The notes under the pieces: model-generated | Databases searched by the model: none | The model's input: only the letters and a program-made list of their open reading frames with translations | Told to the model about the DNA's origin: nothing | NCBI GenBank assembly: GCA_902787715.1 | Contig: CADAHQ010000003.1 | Coordinates: 1 to 64,000 of the forward strand | Direction: 5' to 3' | Origin: an uncultured Lachnospiraceae bacterium | GTDB taxonomy: Bacteria > Bacillota > Clostridia > Lachnospirales > Lachnospiraceae | Length of the DNA stretch: 64,000 nt | In this document: in pieces, positions 52,792-61,194 of the stretch | Layout of the letters: every line of letters begins with the position of its first letter | Position numbering within the stretch: position 1 is the first letter of the stretch | Program-made: the position numbers and the translations under genes

Positions 52792-53322
52792 ATGAAAAAG
52801 TTATTGAGAATCGCCCTTGCAGTTGCTTTGGTAGCTGTGATGGCAATCGGAACAGCTTTTGCTGCCGACACCGTTCTTCTCGAGGGAACCAACGGTGAGG
52901 TTACGGATGCGATTAACAACGCTCCGGAAGGCGCAAAGATCGTTTGTACTGTAAAGTACGATCCCGAGAATGCTAACAATGGTGAGACCACCGGCAATGG
53001 CTGGGGTATCGGCGGTATTGTTACCGACGGTAGCTGGACTGTTGGTACTGATTTCCAGGCAACGTACTCCAGCGACGGCGATTTTTCGCTTGAGCCCGGT
53101 GAGGTTAAGACCTACACCTTCGATGCTGATGCTGTTAAGAAGGCTGCTACCGGCGCAATCCAGATCAACTTCTACAATGGCTGGATTCTTCAGAAGGCAG
53201 TTCTCCGCACGAGCGACGGCGGTGCAGCTAAGACGGCTGATACCACGACCGTAGTTCTGTTCGGTGCTGCTGCGGTTGTTGCTCTTGTTGCAGTTGTTGC
53301 ATCCAAGAAGGCACGCGCATAA
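52792..53322 (+). CDS. Small exported protein, probably cell-surface anchored
   Basis: A 176-residue protein. Residues 1-24 are a clear signal peptide (MKKLLR, hydrophobic core, cleavage near AFA-AD). The middle (about 25-140) is a Gly/Thr/Asn-rich beta-type domain with GNGWGIGGI and NFYNGW blocks that recall small carbohydrate-binding or Ig-like folds; this is weak. The C-terminus has KTADTT (about 145-150), a hydrophobic helix and a basic end SKKARA, the layout of a sortase sorting signal, but without the usual Leu-Pro before the Lys-Thr. AAGGAGG precedes ATG 52792. Codon choice (GCT, GGT, GTT) differs from its neighbours and may reflect high expression. It is a single-gene unit. Confidence 0.85.
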   Translation: MKKLLRIALAVALVAVMAIGTAFAADTVLLEGTNGEVTDAINNAPEGAKIVCTVKYDPENANNGETTGNGWGIGGIVTDGSWTVGTDFQATYSSDGDFSLEPGEVKTYTFDADAVKKAATGAIQINFYNGWILQKAVLRTSDGGAAKTADTTTVVLFGAAAVVALVAVVASKKARA

Positions 53323-53339
53323 TCATTGCAAAGGCGAAA

Positions 53340-53369
53340 AGTCCCCGACATGTTCGGGGACTTTTTTTG
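53340..53369 (+). terminator. Strong rho-independent terminator
   Basis: A perfect 9-bp stem (53340-53348 with 53354-53362), 5-nt loop and seven Ts. It isolates the exported-protein gene from the operon that follows. Confidence 0.95.
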
Positions 53370-53424
53370 TGCATTTTTCACGCGATTACGCACAACTTTC
53401 GGGCATCTTTTCGGAAAATGCAGT

Positions 53425-53453
53425 TTGACTTTACAGGCGAGGAGTGTTACACT
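53425..53453 (+). promoter_or_regulatory. Promoter of the Mrp/Mbh-like operon
   Basis: TTGACT (53425-53430), a 17-nt spacer and TACACT (53448-53453), 67 bases before the first gene. It is the only convincing promoter for the ten-gene run to 63360. Confidence 0.8.
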
Positions 53454-53520
53454 AATCGCGTATTTTTATTTCAGTGAGAAGCCCCGGTGATGCGGGGGCA
53501 CAACGATTCGGAGGCAGAAC

Positions 53521-54021
53521 ATGTTCGCATGGTTTCTTGTCATTTGGATAATCCTGAACGGTCGCCTGACCTGGGAGGTTTTTGCAATCGGCGTTGTGCT
53601 TTGCGTCCCCTTAGGGCTTTTTTGTGTGTTCTTTTTGGGATATTCGTTGCGCAGGGAATTGCGTATCATCAAGCATATTCCGTGGTGCATCCACTATATC
53701 GTCGTGCTTCTGTCGGAGATTGTGAAGGCGAATTTTGCGGTTATGCGGCTGATTCTTTCCAATCGTCTTGAGCCGGAGCCGGTGCTTTTTACCTTCCGCA
53801 CGAAATTAAAGAGCGAGGCGGCCAAGGTGTTGCTCGCAAACTCCATCACCCTGACCCCGGGAACCATCACGGTGAAGCAGACCGGGGACCGCTTTGTCGT
53901 GCATGCCCTTGACCGGGAGATCGCCGAGGGCACGGAGAACAGCGTGTTCACCGAGATGATCCTTGCGGCCGAGAACGACACGGACGCCGATGCGGCGGAC
54001 GGAAAGGAGGCCCGGGCATGA
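53521..54021 (+). CDS. MrpE/MbhA-type antiporter subunit
   Basis: A 166-residue membrane protein of the MnhE/MrpE family: two or three N-terminal helices (about 1-40 and 58-80) and a cytoplasmic domain with the family block SITLTPGTITV near 108-118. It is an accessory subunit of multisubunit Na+/H+ antiporters and of Mbh-type complexes. The last 20 residues are Asp/Ala-rich and extend past the usual end. GGAGG precedes ATG 53521. Its stop overlaps the next start (ATGA). Confidence 0.93.
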   Translation: MFAWFLVIWIILNGRLTWEVFAIGVVLCVPLGLFCVFFLGYSLRRELRIIKHIPWCIHYIVVLLSEIVKANFAVMRLILSNRLEPEPVLFTFRTKLKSEAAKVLLANSITLTPGTITVKQTGDRFVVHALDREIAEGTENSVFTEMILAAENDTDADAADGKEARA

Positions 54022-54395
54022 CGATTTCCACTGCGTATGATATCCTTTTCGGCGGCGCGGTTGTCGCCATCATTCTGATCATGTTCGGCTGCCTGATCCG
54101 CGCGATCCGCGGACCGGAGATTGCGGACCGCATCGTGTCCGTCAATATGCTTGGCACGCTGACCATCATGATCATCTGTATTCTCTCTCTGTGGCTTAAG
54201 CAAAGTTATCTTTTGGATGTTGCGCTGATCTATGCGATGATCAGCTTTCTTGCCGTGGTCGTTCTGGTGCGCGTGTACTTGGGCGTCCACCGTGAGCACC
54301 TTCGCATGCGCGGCCTCTCCGACAAGCCGGAGGGAATCCTGCGCGACGAGCCGGAGGCCTCTGAGGAGTCCCCGGAGGACGGAGGTGCGAAATGA
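54018..54395 (+). CDS. MrpF/MbhB-type antiporter subunit
   Basis: A 125-residue protein with three transmembrane helices (about 7-28, 36-58, 64-86) and the family features RGPEIADRIVSVNML (about 32-46) and DVALIYAM. MrpF supports assembly of the antiporter complex. The C-terminal 35 residues form a Glu/Asp/Pro-rich cytoplasmic tail that typical MrpF proteins, about 90-95 residues long, do not have. Its stop overlaps the mrpG-like start by 4 nt. Confidence 0.93.
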   Translation: MTISTAYDILFGGAVVAIILIMFGCLIRAIRGPEIADRIVSVNMLGTLTIMIICILSLWLKQSYLLDVALIYAMISFLAVVVLVRVYLGVHREHLRMRGLSDKPEGILRDEPEASEESPEDGGAK

Positions 54396-54736
54396 TGGAG
54401 TGGATTCGTTTCATTGTCGGCGGACTCTGTATCCTTGCGGGAATCGCCACCGCGGCCATCGCGGTCTACGGACTGTTCAAATTCCATTTTGCCATGAACC
54501 GCATGCATGCGGCAGCGACGACGGACACCCTGGGAATTCTTTTAGTCCTCCTCGGGCTGATTGTGATTCGCGGCGCCGCTTGGGATGCTTTGAAACTTGC
54601 GTTGATTATTTTGTTCTTCTGGTTCGCGAGCCCCGTTTCCAGCCATCTGATTGCGGGACTTGAGGTGGAGATCAGCGACCGGCTGCCCGAAAACTGCGAA
54701 ATCGAAGAGGAAGAGCGCGGAGGTGATGCGTCATGA
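54392..54736 (+). CDS. MrpG/MbhC-type antiporter subunit
   Basis: A 114-residue protein with three hydrophobic helices. It has the MrpG block YGLFKFHFAMNRMHAAATTD (about 26-45) followed by LGILLVLLGL, and FASPVSSHLIA near 78-88, which match the family closely. The C-terminal tail is Glu-rich (EIEEEERGG). It overlaps the preceding and following genes by 4 nt each, so stoichiometric translation is likely. Confidence 0.93.
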   Translation: MMEWIRFIVGGLCILAGIATAAIAVYGLFKFHFAMNRMHAAATTDTLGILLVLLGLIVIRGAAWDALKLALIILFFWFASPVSSHLIAGLEVEISDRLPENCEIEEEERGGDAS

Positions 54737-55098
54737 CAAAAGCCATCATCCTTCTTCTGGTATGCTTCTTAATCATCTGCGCCATCGCGGTGAGCTTTAC
54801 GAAAAACCTTCTCGGGTCGGTCATCATCTTCATGTCCTACAGCCTTGTCATGTCCATCGTCTGGATCTTCCTGGAGTCCCCGGACCTTGCCATCACGGAG
54901 GCCGCCGTGGGCGCCGGAATCACCAGCGTTTTGTTCTTCGTCACCCTTCGAAAGATTGACGCTGTCGAGGAGGAGCCGGAGGACGCAGCCGCGGAGACTT
55001 CCGAAGACGCGGAAGCCGCCGTAACCTCGGAAAATCCATCCGAAGCTGCAACAAAATCGCAGAAACCTTCGGAAGACGTGTCGGGAGGTGAAGTATGA
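54733..55098 (+). CDS. MbhD-like subunit (equals part of the MrpA C-terminus)
   Basis: A 121-residue protein with three helices and the conserved SPDLAITEAAVGAGITSVLF block (about 50-69), the mark of the MbhD/DUF4040 family. In canonical Mrp this segment is the C-terminal part of MrpA; in archaeal Mbh and Mbx it is a separate subunit, as here. The last 45 residues are a hydrophilic Glu/Ala/Ser/Pro-rich tail. Overlaps of 4 nt tie it to both neighbours. Confidence 0.9.
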   Translation: MTKAIILLLVCFLIICAIAVSFTKNLLGSVIIFMSYSLVMSIVWIFLESPDLAITEAAVGAGITSVLFFVTLRKIDAVEEEPEDAAAETSEDAEAAVTSENPSEAATKSQKPSEDVSGGEV

Positions 55099-56114
55099 GC
55101 CGGATACGCAAAGATTATGAGAAAACCAAAACCGCCAAATTCCTCTCCTTCGTGCGCGGCGATAAGCCGGTGGTGGAAGAGGACCGCACGGAAGAGTGGA
55201 GACGCCGCGTGGAGGAAGTCGCGGAGGCGGATGCCGCGGAAAATGCCAGCTACTTGGAGCTCCCCGACACCGACCTGCAGGCGGACCGCCGGCTGACGCG
55301 GATGGGCGGCATGCGGGTGATGCGCCGCATCTACTACGCGCTCGCCCTTTTAATGTGTTTTTTGATTGTGGGGTTGTTGATTTTGAATATCGCTTATATG
55401 CCGCCTTTCGGAAGCGCGGATACCCCGGCCAACAATGAGGTGTCCGAGCGGTATCTGGAGAAGGGCGGGGAGGAGACCGGCGTTGTGAACACGGTCACCG
55501 GTATGATACTGCAGTACCGCGCCTTCGATACTTTCGGCGAGACCAACGTGCTCTTTATCGGTGCATGCTCGGTTATCATCCTTCTGTTGCACCGGGAGGG
55601 CGAGAAGGACAAGAGAAGACTGCAGTCGGAGAGCGTTTCCGACGGCGGGGACGAGTCCGAGTGGACGCGCGTAACCTACAACCCGGAGTATGACCGGAAG
55701 GGAGACGCGATTCTGCAGACCATCGCGAAGCTGGTGGTGCCGATTATTTTCCTGTTCGGACTGTATATCCTCTTAAACGGGCATTTGTCGCCGGGCGGCG
55801 GATTCTCGGGCGGCGCGGTCTTGGGCGCCGGACTGATTTTGTACAACCAGGCCTTCGGTTTCCGCAGAACCGAGCGGTTCTTCGACGAAAAGATTTATGA
55901 CATCATCAAAGTCGGGTCGCTGTGCCTGTATGCGATGGTGATTGCCTACTATTTGTTTACGGGAGCGAACGGGATTCCGTCCATCGTTCCGTTAGGGCGC
56001 CTCGGGGACATCTTAAGCTCCGGTCTGATTTTGCCGATCAACCTTTTGGTGGGGTTGGAGGTGGCCTGCACGATGTATGCATTTTACGCATTGTTCCGAA
56101 AGGGAAGCTTTTAA
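55095..56114 (+). CDS. MbhE-MrpB (MbhF) fusion subunit with charged N-terminal extension
   Basis: A 339-residue protein. Residues 1 to about 72 are a charged cytoplasmic extension rich in Arg, Lys and Glu. Residues about 75-175 look like MbhE: a helix at about 82-102, an extracellular part with NTVTGMILQYRAFDTFGE and a second helix. Residues about 205-339 are a full MrpB domain with NGHLSPGGGFSGGAVLGAG (about 235-253), which is diagnostic. It thus joins two subunits that are separate in Mbh and split between MrpA and MrpB in Mrp. It is linked to the MbhD-like gene by a 4-nt overlap. Confidence 0.9.
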   Translation: MSRIRKDYEKTKTAKFLSFVRGDKPVVEEDRTEEWRRRVEEVAEADAAENASYLELPDTDLQADRRLTRMGGMRVMRRIYYALALLMCFLIVGLLILNIAYMPPFGSADTPANNEVSERYLEKGGEETGVVNTVTGMILQYRAFDTFGETNVLFIGACSVIILLLHREGEKDKRRLQSESVSDGGDESEWTRVTYNPEYDRKGDAILQTIAKLVVPIIFLFGLYILLNGHLSPGGGFSGGAVLGAGLILYNQAFGFRRTERFFDEKIYDIIKVGSLCLYAMVIAYYLFTGANGIPSIVPLGRLGDILSSGLILPINLLVGLEVACTMYAFYALFRKGSF

Positions 56115-56150
56115 CGTTCGGCCGATGCAGCCGGTATTTCGGAGGTTGGT

Positions 56151-56528
56151 ATGCTTGAATTACTGACACAAAACTATCTCTCGGTTGTCTCCATGGTGCT
56201 GTTCGGCATCGGATTCGGCAATCTTTTGCTGCAGAAGAATCTGATCAAGAAAATCATCGGGCTAAACATCATGGACACCGCGGTCTATCTGTTCCTGGCG
56301 TCCATGGGCTTTATCGCGGGGCGGCTTGCGCCCATCACCGTGGACGGGGACACCGATGCGTCGCGCTATATCAACCCGATTCCCAGCGGCCTGGTGCTTA
56401 CGGGCATTGTGGTTTCCGTGAGTGTGACGGCCCTTATGCTGGCTCTCACGGTGCGGCTTTACCGGAGATACCGGACGCTGGATATCGACGTGATCACGGT
56501 AATGGTACAGAGAGAGCATCTCGAGTAA
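56151..56528 (+). CDS. MrpC/MbhG-type subunit (NuoK-like)
   Basis: A 125-residue protein with three transmembrane helices and the MrpC/NuoK-like block GLNIMDTAVYLFLASMG (about 37-53), followed by PIPSGLVLTGIVVSVSVTA (about 76-94), which is nearly invariant in MrpC. It corresponds to NuoK of complex I and is needed for ion translocation. The extra turn GDTDASRY between helices is variable. CGGAGG precedes ATG 56151; the gap after the previous gene is 36 nt. Confidence 0.93.
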   Translation: MLELLTQNYLSVVSMVLFGIGFGNLLLQKNLIKKIIGLNIMDTAVYLFLASMGFIAGRLAPITVDGDTDASRYINPIPSGLVLTGIVVSVSVTALMLALTVRLYRRYRTLDIDVITVMVQREHLE

Positions 56529-56558
56529 CGATACAAAGTTTTTGGGAGTAGAAGCAGT

Positions 56559-58055
56559 ATGGAATGGGTACGCAATTTCCCGTTCATCGCCATTATGTTG
56601 GCGATGGTTTCGGGACCGGTTTCCTCGGTTCTTCCGGGGCGGTATGCACGCCGTGTGAGTTTCCTCGTCGTCATTACGTCGGGGCTTCTTTCCGTGTGCG
56701 TTCTTGCGTACGTGCTGCAGACCGGGGAGGCATTTACATACAAGATGGGTGCATTTCCCGCACCCTTCGGAAACGAAATTCGCGCGGGTGTTCTGGAAGC
56801 GATGATGGCCACGTTCTTCTGCTTCATCATGCTGCTGTCTTTGGTGGGCGGCTACCGCTTTACCGCGGTGGACATCGCCGAGGACCGCGAGAACATGTTC
56901 TACATCCTCATTAACCTTCTTCTCGCGTCCCTGATGGCGCTGATTTACACCAACGACCTCTTTACGGGTTACGTTTTCATCGAAATCAATACGATTGCCG
57001 CGTGCGGACTTATCATGATCCGCGGGTGGGGCCGGAACCTTCTCGCCGCCACCAAATACATGATCATGTCCCTTCTCGGCTCCGGTCTTTTGCTGATTTC
57101 CATCGCGATTCTCTACGGAATCACGGGACACCTTCTCATGGTGCCGATGCATGAGGCCATCGTCAAAATAGCGGAGCAGGGAACCTTCACGGAGCCTTTA
57201 ACGGTAGCCGTCGGACTGTTCTGCGTCGGTATCGCCATCAAGTCGGCGCTGTTCCCGTTCCACGCGTGGCTGCCCGACGCCTACGGCTATTCCACCTGCT
57301 CGGCCAGCGCGATTCTCTCGAGCCTCGTCTCGAAGGGATACATTTTCCTTTTGATCAAGTTTTTCTACCGCGTCATCGGCGCGGAGCTCATCCACACGAT
57401 TCAGGTCGACGACGTTTTGTTCGTCTTCGGAATCGCCGGCATGATCTTCGGCTCGGTGAGCGCCATCCGCCAGACCGATGTGGGAAGAATGATTGCCTTC
57501 TCCTCGGTGGCGCAGATAGGCTACATCTACATGGGATTCGGCCTGAATACCGAGGCCGGAATGATCGCTTCGATTTTCCACATCTTAGCGCATTCCGCCG
57601 GCAAATCCCTCCTCTTTGTCTCCTTAAACGGCCTCTCGGGCGGCAACTGGGAGAATATGAACTATCGAAAACTCCGCGGCGCGGCGTACCGGAACAAGAT
57701 TGCCGGCGTGGGCTTTGCGGTGGGATCGCTTTCCATGGTGGGTATTCCGCTTTTGGCGGGCTTCACCTCGAAGGTGTATTTTGCGCAGGCGGCCTTCGGC
57801 GTGAGCTCGGACGTAAAGATGCTCGTCACCCTGGTCGCCCTTGCGGTCAGTACGATTTTAAATGCCATGTATTTCATCGGGCAGACGATCAATATTTACA
57901 CGCCGCTCACCCGGGCGGAGAGCCGTCCTTCCGTGAAGGTCGGTTACGCAATGTGGACGGCCATCGTCCTGTTCATCGCGGTGAACCTGCTGCTCGGCAT
58001 CGGATCGGAGCCGATTTTTGAGTGGATTGAGCAGGGACTTGCCCTGTTCGGGTAA
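56559..58055 (+). CDS. Antiporter-like subunit 1 (MrpD/MbhH, NuoN/M-like)
   Basis: A 498-residue membrane protein with about 14 helices. The ion-path residues of this family are present: Glu142 in FIEINT (helix 5), Lys228 in AIKSALFPFHAWLPDAYG (helix 7), Lys259 in VSKGYIF (helix 8) and Lys405 in GFTSKVYF (helix 12). FPFHAWLPDA is the signature of proton-translocating NADH-quinone/Mrp subunits. By position, directly after the MrpC gene, it corresponds to MrpD/MbhH. A second antiporter-like gene follows after 37 nt. Confidence 0.93.
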   Translation: MEWVRNFPFIAIMLAMVSGPVSSVLPGRYARRVSFLVVITSGLLSVCVLAYVLQTGEAFTYKMGAFPAPFGNEIRAGVLEAMMATFFCFIMLLSLVGGYRFTAVDIAEDRENMFYILINLLLASLMALIYTNDLFTGYVFIEINTIAACGLIMIRGWGRNLLAATKYMIMSLLGSGLLLISIAILYGITGHLLMVPMHEAIVKIAEQGTFTEPLTVAVGLFCVGIAIKSALFPFHAWLPDAYGYSTCSASAILSSLVSKGYIFLLIKFFYRVIGAELIHTIQVDDVLFVFGIAGMIFGSVSAIRQTDVGRMIAFSSVAQIGYIYMGFGLNTEAGMIASIFHILAHSAGKSLLFVSLNGLSGGNWENMNYRKLRGAAYRNKIAGVGFAVGSLSMVGIPLLAGFTSKVYFAQAAFGVSSDVKMLVTLVALAVSTILNAMYFIGQTINIYTPLTRAESRPSVKVGYAMWTAIVLFIAVNLLLGIGSEPIFEWIEQGLALFG

Positions 58056-58092
58056 AAAGAGCAGTCGGAAAATCCTATCGGAGGAAGCTACT

Positions 58093-59604
58093 ATGGAATT
58101 GTTATTGCCCCTCACCATTGTGATCCCGGTCGCGGGTGCGATTATCATCGCCCGGAGCAAGACGCTACGGACGTCCCTTCGCGCGCTTCACATCGCGATG
58201 TTTTCCTTCGTCGCGGCGACAGCGGCCTGTGTGGTTCTGCTTGCCACGCAGGAGGGGACGGAGATTGCGCTGTTTGAATTTCTGCCGGAGGTTCCGCTCT
58301 ATTTCCGCGTCGACCTCGTCTCCATCCTGTTCTCGCTTCTTACGGTGGCAATGTGGCTTGGTTCCACATTGTTTTCCTTCGATTACCTCTCCCACGGAGA
58401 GCGGGAGGACCGCTACGACATCTTTTCGCTCCTGGCTCTCGGCGCCCTCATGGGCGTGTGCTTCTCGGGCAATCTGGTGACCACGTATATTTTCTATGAG
58501 ATGATGACCCTTGCGACGTTCCCTCTTGTCATGCACGAGCAGACGAAGGAAGCGGTTTCCGCAGGTATGACCTATTTGTATTATTCCCTGGCGGGGGCGT
58601 TCCTCGGCCTCGTCGGAATCTTTTTCCTGTACACCTACGCAGCGCCTGCGACACGCACCGGCGGTGTGGTTTCCTACGTTGCCGGCGGCTTTTTGAACTA
58701 CGGAACCGACAGCACCGGCCTTCAGGTCGCGGTATTTTTGATGCTTGTGGGCTTAGGCTCCAAGGTCGGTATGTTCCCGTTGCACGGATGGCTTCCAAAA
58801 GCGCATCCCGTGGCGCCGGCACCGGCTTCGGCCCTTCTGTCCGGCAACATCACGAAGATGGGCATTCTGTTTATCATCCGCGTTGTGTATTACAGCGTGG
58901 GACCGCAGTATCTGTGGGGAACCTGGATGCAGACGGCGCTTTTGACCCTGGTCCTGATCACGATTTTCCTAGGGTCCATGCTTGCTTTCCGCGAGAAGGT
59001 AATGAAGAAACGACTGGCGTACTCCACCGTGAGCCAGACTTCCTATATTCTTGCGGGAATCTATCTGTGCTGCAATGTCGGAACCGCCGCAACCGGCGCA
59101 ATTTTGCATATCGTGTTCCACTCGGTGATTAAAAACCTTTTGTTCCTCTGCGCCGGTGCCGTGATTTACAAGACCGGAAAGACGAGAGTGGAGGAGTGGA
59201 AGGGCTTAGGCCGGCAAATGCCCGTCACCATGACCGCATTTACCATCGGCGGTCTGGCCCTTGTGGGAATTCCTCCCCTTGCGGGATTTGTCAGCAAATG
59301 GCAGCTGGCTACCGGTGCCCTTGACACGGGACTTCCGTATTTCGAGTATCTGGTGCCCGCGATGCTTCTTGTGAGCGCGCTGCTGACCGCCGGATATCTG
59401 ATGGGACCTGCAGCGGACGCGTGGTTTGTCGCAAAGAGCGAGGAGAGCGGAGAGGAAAAGTGCGAGGTGTCGTGGCGCATGCTTGTCCCGCTTTGCGTTC
59501 TCGCTGCAGCGGCGATTCTCTTCGGATTGTTCCCGAAGGAGTTGACGAATTTTGCGAATTATCTTGTTGACACGGTGATGACATTCTCATTCCCCGTGAA
59601 ATAG
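58093..59604 (+). CDS. Antiporter-like subunit 2 (NuoL/M/N-like)
   Basis: A 503-residue membrane protein with about 14 helices and a complete set of key residues: Glu136 in FYEMMTL, Lys224 in GSKVGMFPLHGWLPKAHP, Lys255 in NITKMGILF and Lys402 in GFVSKWQ. The WLPKAHP form of the signature is closer to MrpA/NuoL-type subunits than the WLPDA of subunit 1. ATG 58093 was chosen from GGAGG upstream; a frame from 58018 lies in the previous gene. It has no extended C-terminus, so it could stand for the N-terminal two thirds of MrpA. Confidence 0.92.
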   Translation: MELLLPLTIVIPVAGAIIIARSKTLRTSLRALHIAMFSFVAATAACVVLLATQEGTEIALFEFLPEVPLYFRVDLVSILFSLLTVAMWLGSTLFSFDYLSHGEREDRYDIFSLLALGALMGVCFSGNLVTTYIFYEMMTLATFPLVMHEQTKEAVSAGMTYLYYSLAGAFLGLVGIFFLYTYAAPATRTGGVVSYVAGGFLNYGTDSTGLQVAVFLMLVGLGSKVGMFPLHGWLPKAHPVAPAPASALLSGNITKMGILFIIRVVYYSVGPQYLWGTWMQTALLTLVLITIFLGSMLAFREKVMKKRLAYSTVSQTSYILAGIYLCCNVGTAATGAILHIVFHSVIKNLLFLCAGAVIYKTGKTRVEEWKGLGRQMPVTMTAFTIGGLALVGIPPLAGFVSKWQLATGALDTGLPYFEYLVPAMLLVSALLTAGYLMGPAADAWFVAKSEESGEEKCEVSWRMLVPLCVLAAAAILFGLFPKELTNFANYLVDTVMTFSFPVK

Positions 59605-59643
59605 CAAGCAGTTTTTTTTCTTGTCGAAAGGAGCCTGCAACTC

Positions 59644-61161
59644 ATGAGCGTTTATGTTCTCCTGATTCCGATTCTTCTGCCGATTCTCGGCGGGGCGACT
59701 CTCGGAATCTGCAGAGTGCAAAACCGAAAGCTTCGGGAGGTCATCACCATGGCGATGGTCCTTCTTACTTCCGCATGCGTTGCGGTGGCGCTTGTGACGC
59801 GCCCGGAAGGCTCTGCGACGGTACTGACGCTGGCGGGAAGTCTCGCGGTCAAATTCCGCCTGGACGGCATGTCCTGCGTATTTGCCGCACTTGTGTCGGT
59901 GCTGTGGCCTCTGGCCACATTGTATGCCTTTGAGTATATGGAGCACGAGGGCAATACCAACACCTTCTTTACGTGGTATACCATGACCTACGGGGTGACC
60001 CTCGGAATCGCATTTGCCGGCAATTTGATGACCATGTACATGTTCTATGAGATGCTCACTCTGGTGACCATCCCTCTGATGATGCACGGCAGAAGCTACA
60101 AGGCGATGTTGGCCACCAGAAAATACGTCCGGTATTCCATCGGCGGGGCGGCATTTGCCTTCATCGGATTCATCGCCATTGCGGTGTACGGCGAGACTCT
60201 CGATTTCCGCATGGGCGGTGTTTTGACCGAGGGCAGCGGAAGCCGCACCATGCTTTTGATTGTCTACGGCATGACCGTTCTCGGATTCGGCGTCAAATCC
60301 GCCATCTTCCCGTTCCACGGCTGGCTTCCCACGGCATCGGTGGCACCGACGCCCGTGACGGCTCTTTTGCATGCGGTGGCGGTGGTAAAGGCCGGCGCCT
60401 TTGCGATTATGCGTGTTACGTACTATAGCTTCGGGAAGAATTTTCTGCGGGGAACCTGGGTGCAGTACACGGTGATGATGTTCGCCGTTGTGACCATGGT
60501 GTACGGCGCGGTGAAGGCCGTGAAGGAGCAGGACTGCAAGCGAAGGCTCGCCTACTCCACCGTAAGCAATCTGTCCTACATCATCTTCGCGGCGTCCCTG
60601 ATGCGGAGCTCCGGAATGCAGGCGGCAATGCTGCACATGCTGTTCCACGGATTGATGAAGATTACGCTGTTCTACTGCATCGGCGCTGTGATGGTGAAGG
60701 CCGGAAAGCGCTATGTGTGGGAGATGGACGGCATGGGAAGAAAGATGCCGCTGATTTTTGCGGTGTACACGGTGGCAGGCATCTCCTTGATCGGCATTCC
60801 GCCGCTGGCGGGATTTGCCAGCAAATGGTACATCGGCACCGCTGCGGTTTTGGCGGACACCGGCTTCGGGTATGTCGGACTCGGTGCGCTCATTCTTTCG
60901 GCGTTGCTCTCGGCGGCCTACATCCTTGAGGTTGTGGTGAGAGCATGGCTTCCGCGAAAGGACACCGCAGGGGGAGAGCATTCGGAGGATTCGTCCGCCT
61001 CGGAGACGGAGCCTGCGGCGGGAACCCCGGAGGAGCCGGCGAAGGTAGGGCTGCGCATGGCAATTCCCTTGGTTATTCTGATGATTTTGATTATCCTGTG
61101 CGGCGTCGCATCGACGCCTGTCGCGGAGTTTTTGGCGGATGTCGCGTATGACGTCTTCTGA
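59644..61161 (+). CDS. Antiporter-like subunit 3 (NuoM/L-like)
   Basis: A 505-residue membrane protein with about 14 helices, similar in plan to subunit 2. Key residues are Glu136 in FYEMLTL, Lys218 in GVKSAIFPFHGWLPTASVAP, Lys249 in AVVKAGAF and Lys394 in GFASKWY. The HAVAVVKAGAF form at helix 8 is typical of the NuoL/MrpA branch. A hydrophilic loop rich in Glu, Ser and Thr (about 440-472) sits before the last helix. AAAGGAG precedes ATG 59644. It follows subunit 2 by 39 nt and is probably a duplicated paralogue. Confidence 0.92.
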   Translation: MSVYVLLIPILLPILGGATLGICRVQNRKLREVITMAMVLLTSACVAVALVTRPEGSATVLTLAGSLAVKFRLDGMSCVFAALVSVLWPLATLYAFEYMEHEGNTNTFFTWYTMTYGVTLGIAFAGNLMTMYMFYEMLTLVTIPLMMHGRSYKAMLATRKYVRYSIGGAAFAFIGFIAIAVYGETLDFRMGGVLTEGSGSRTMLLIVYGMTVLGFGVKSAIFPFHGWLPTASVAPTPVTALLHAVAVVKAGAFAIMRVTYYSFGKNFLRGTWVQYTVMMFAVVTMVYGAVKAVKEQDCKRRLAYSTVSNLSYIIFAASLMRSSGMQAAMLHMLFHGLMKITLFYCIGAVMVKAGKRYVWEMDGMGRKMPLIFAVYTVAGISLIGIPPLAGFASKWYIGTAAVLADTGFGYVGLGALILSALLSAAYILEVVVRAWLPRKDTAGGEHSEDSSASETEPAAGTPEEPAKVGLRMAIPLVILMILIILCGVASTPVAEFLADVAYDVF

Positions 61162-61194
61162 GTCTTGAATTTTCTTCGGGAAAGGAGCATCGGT

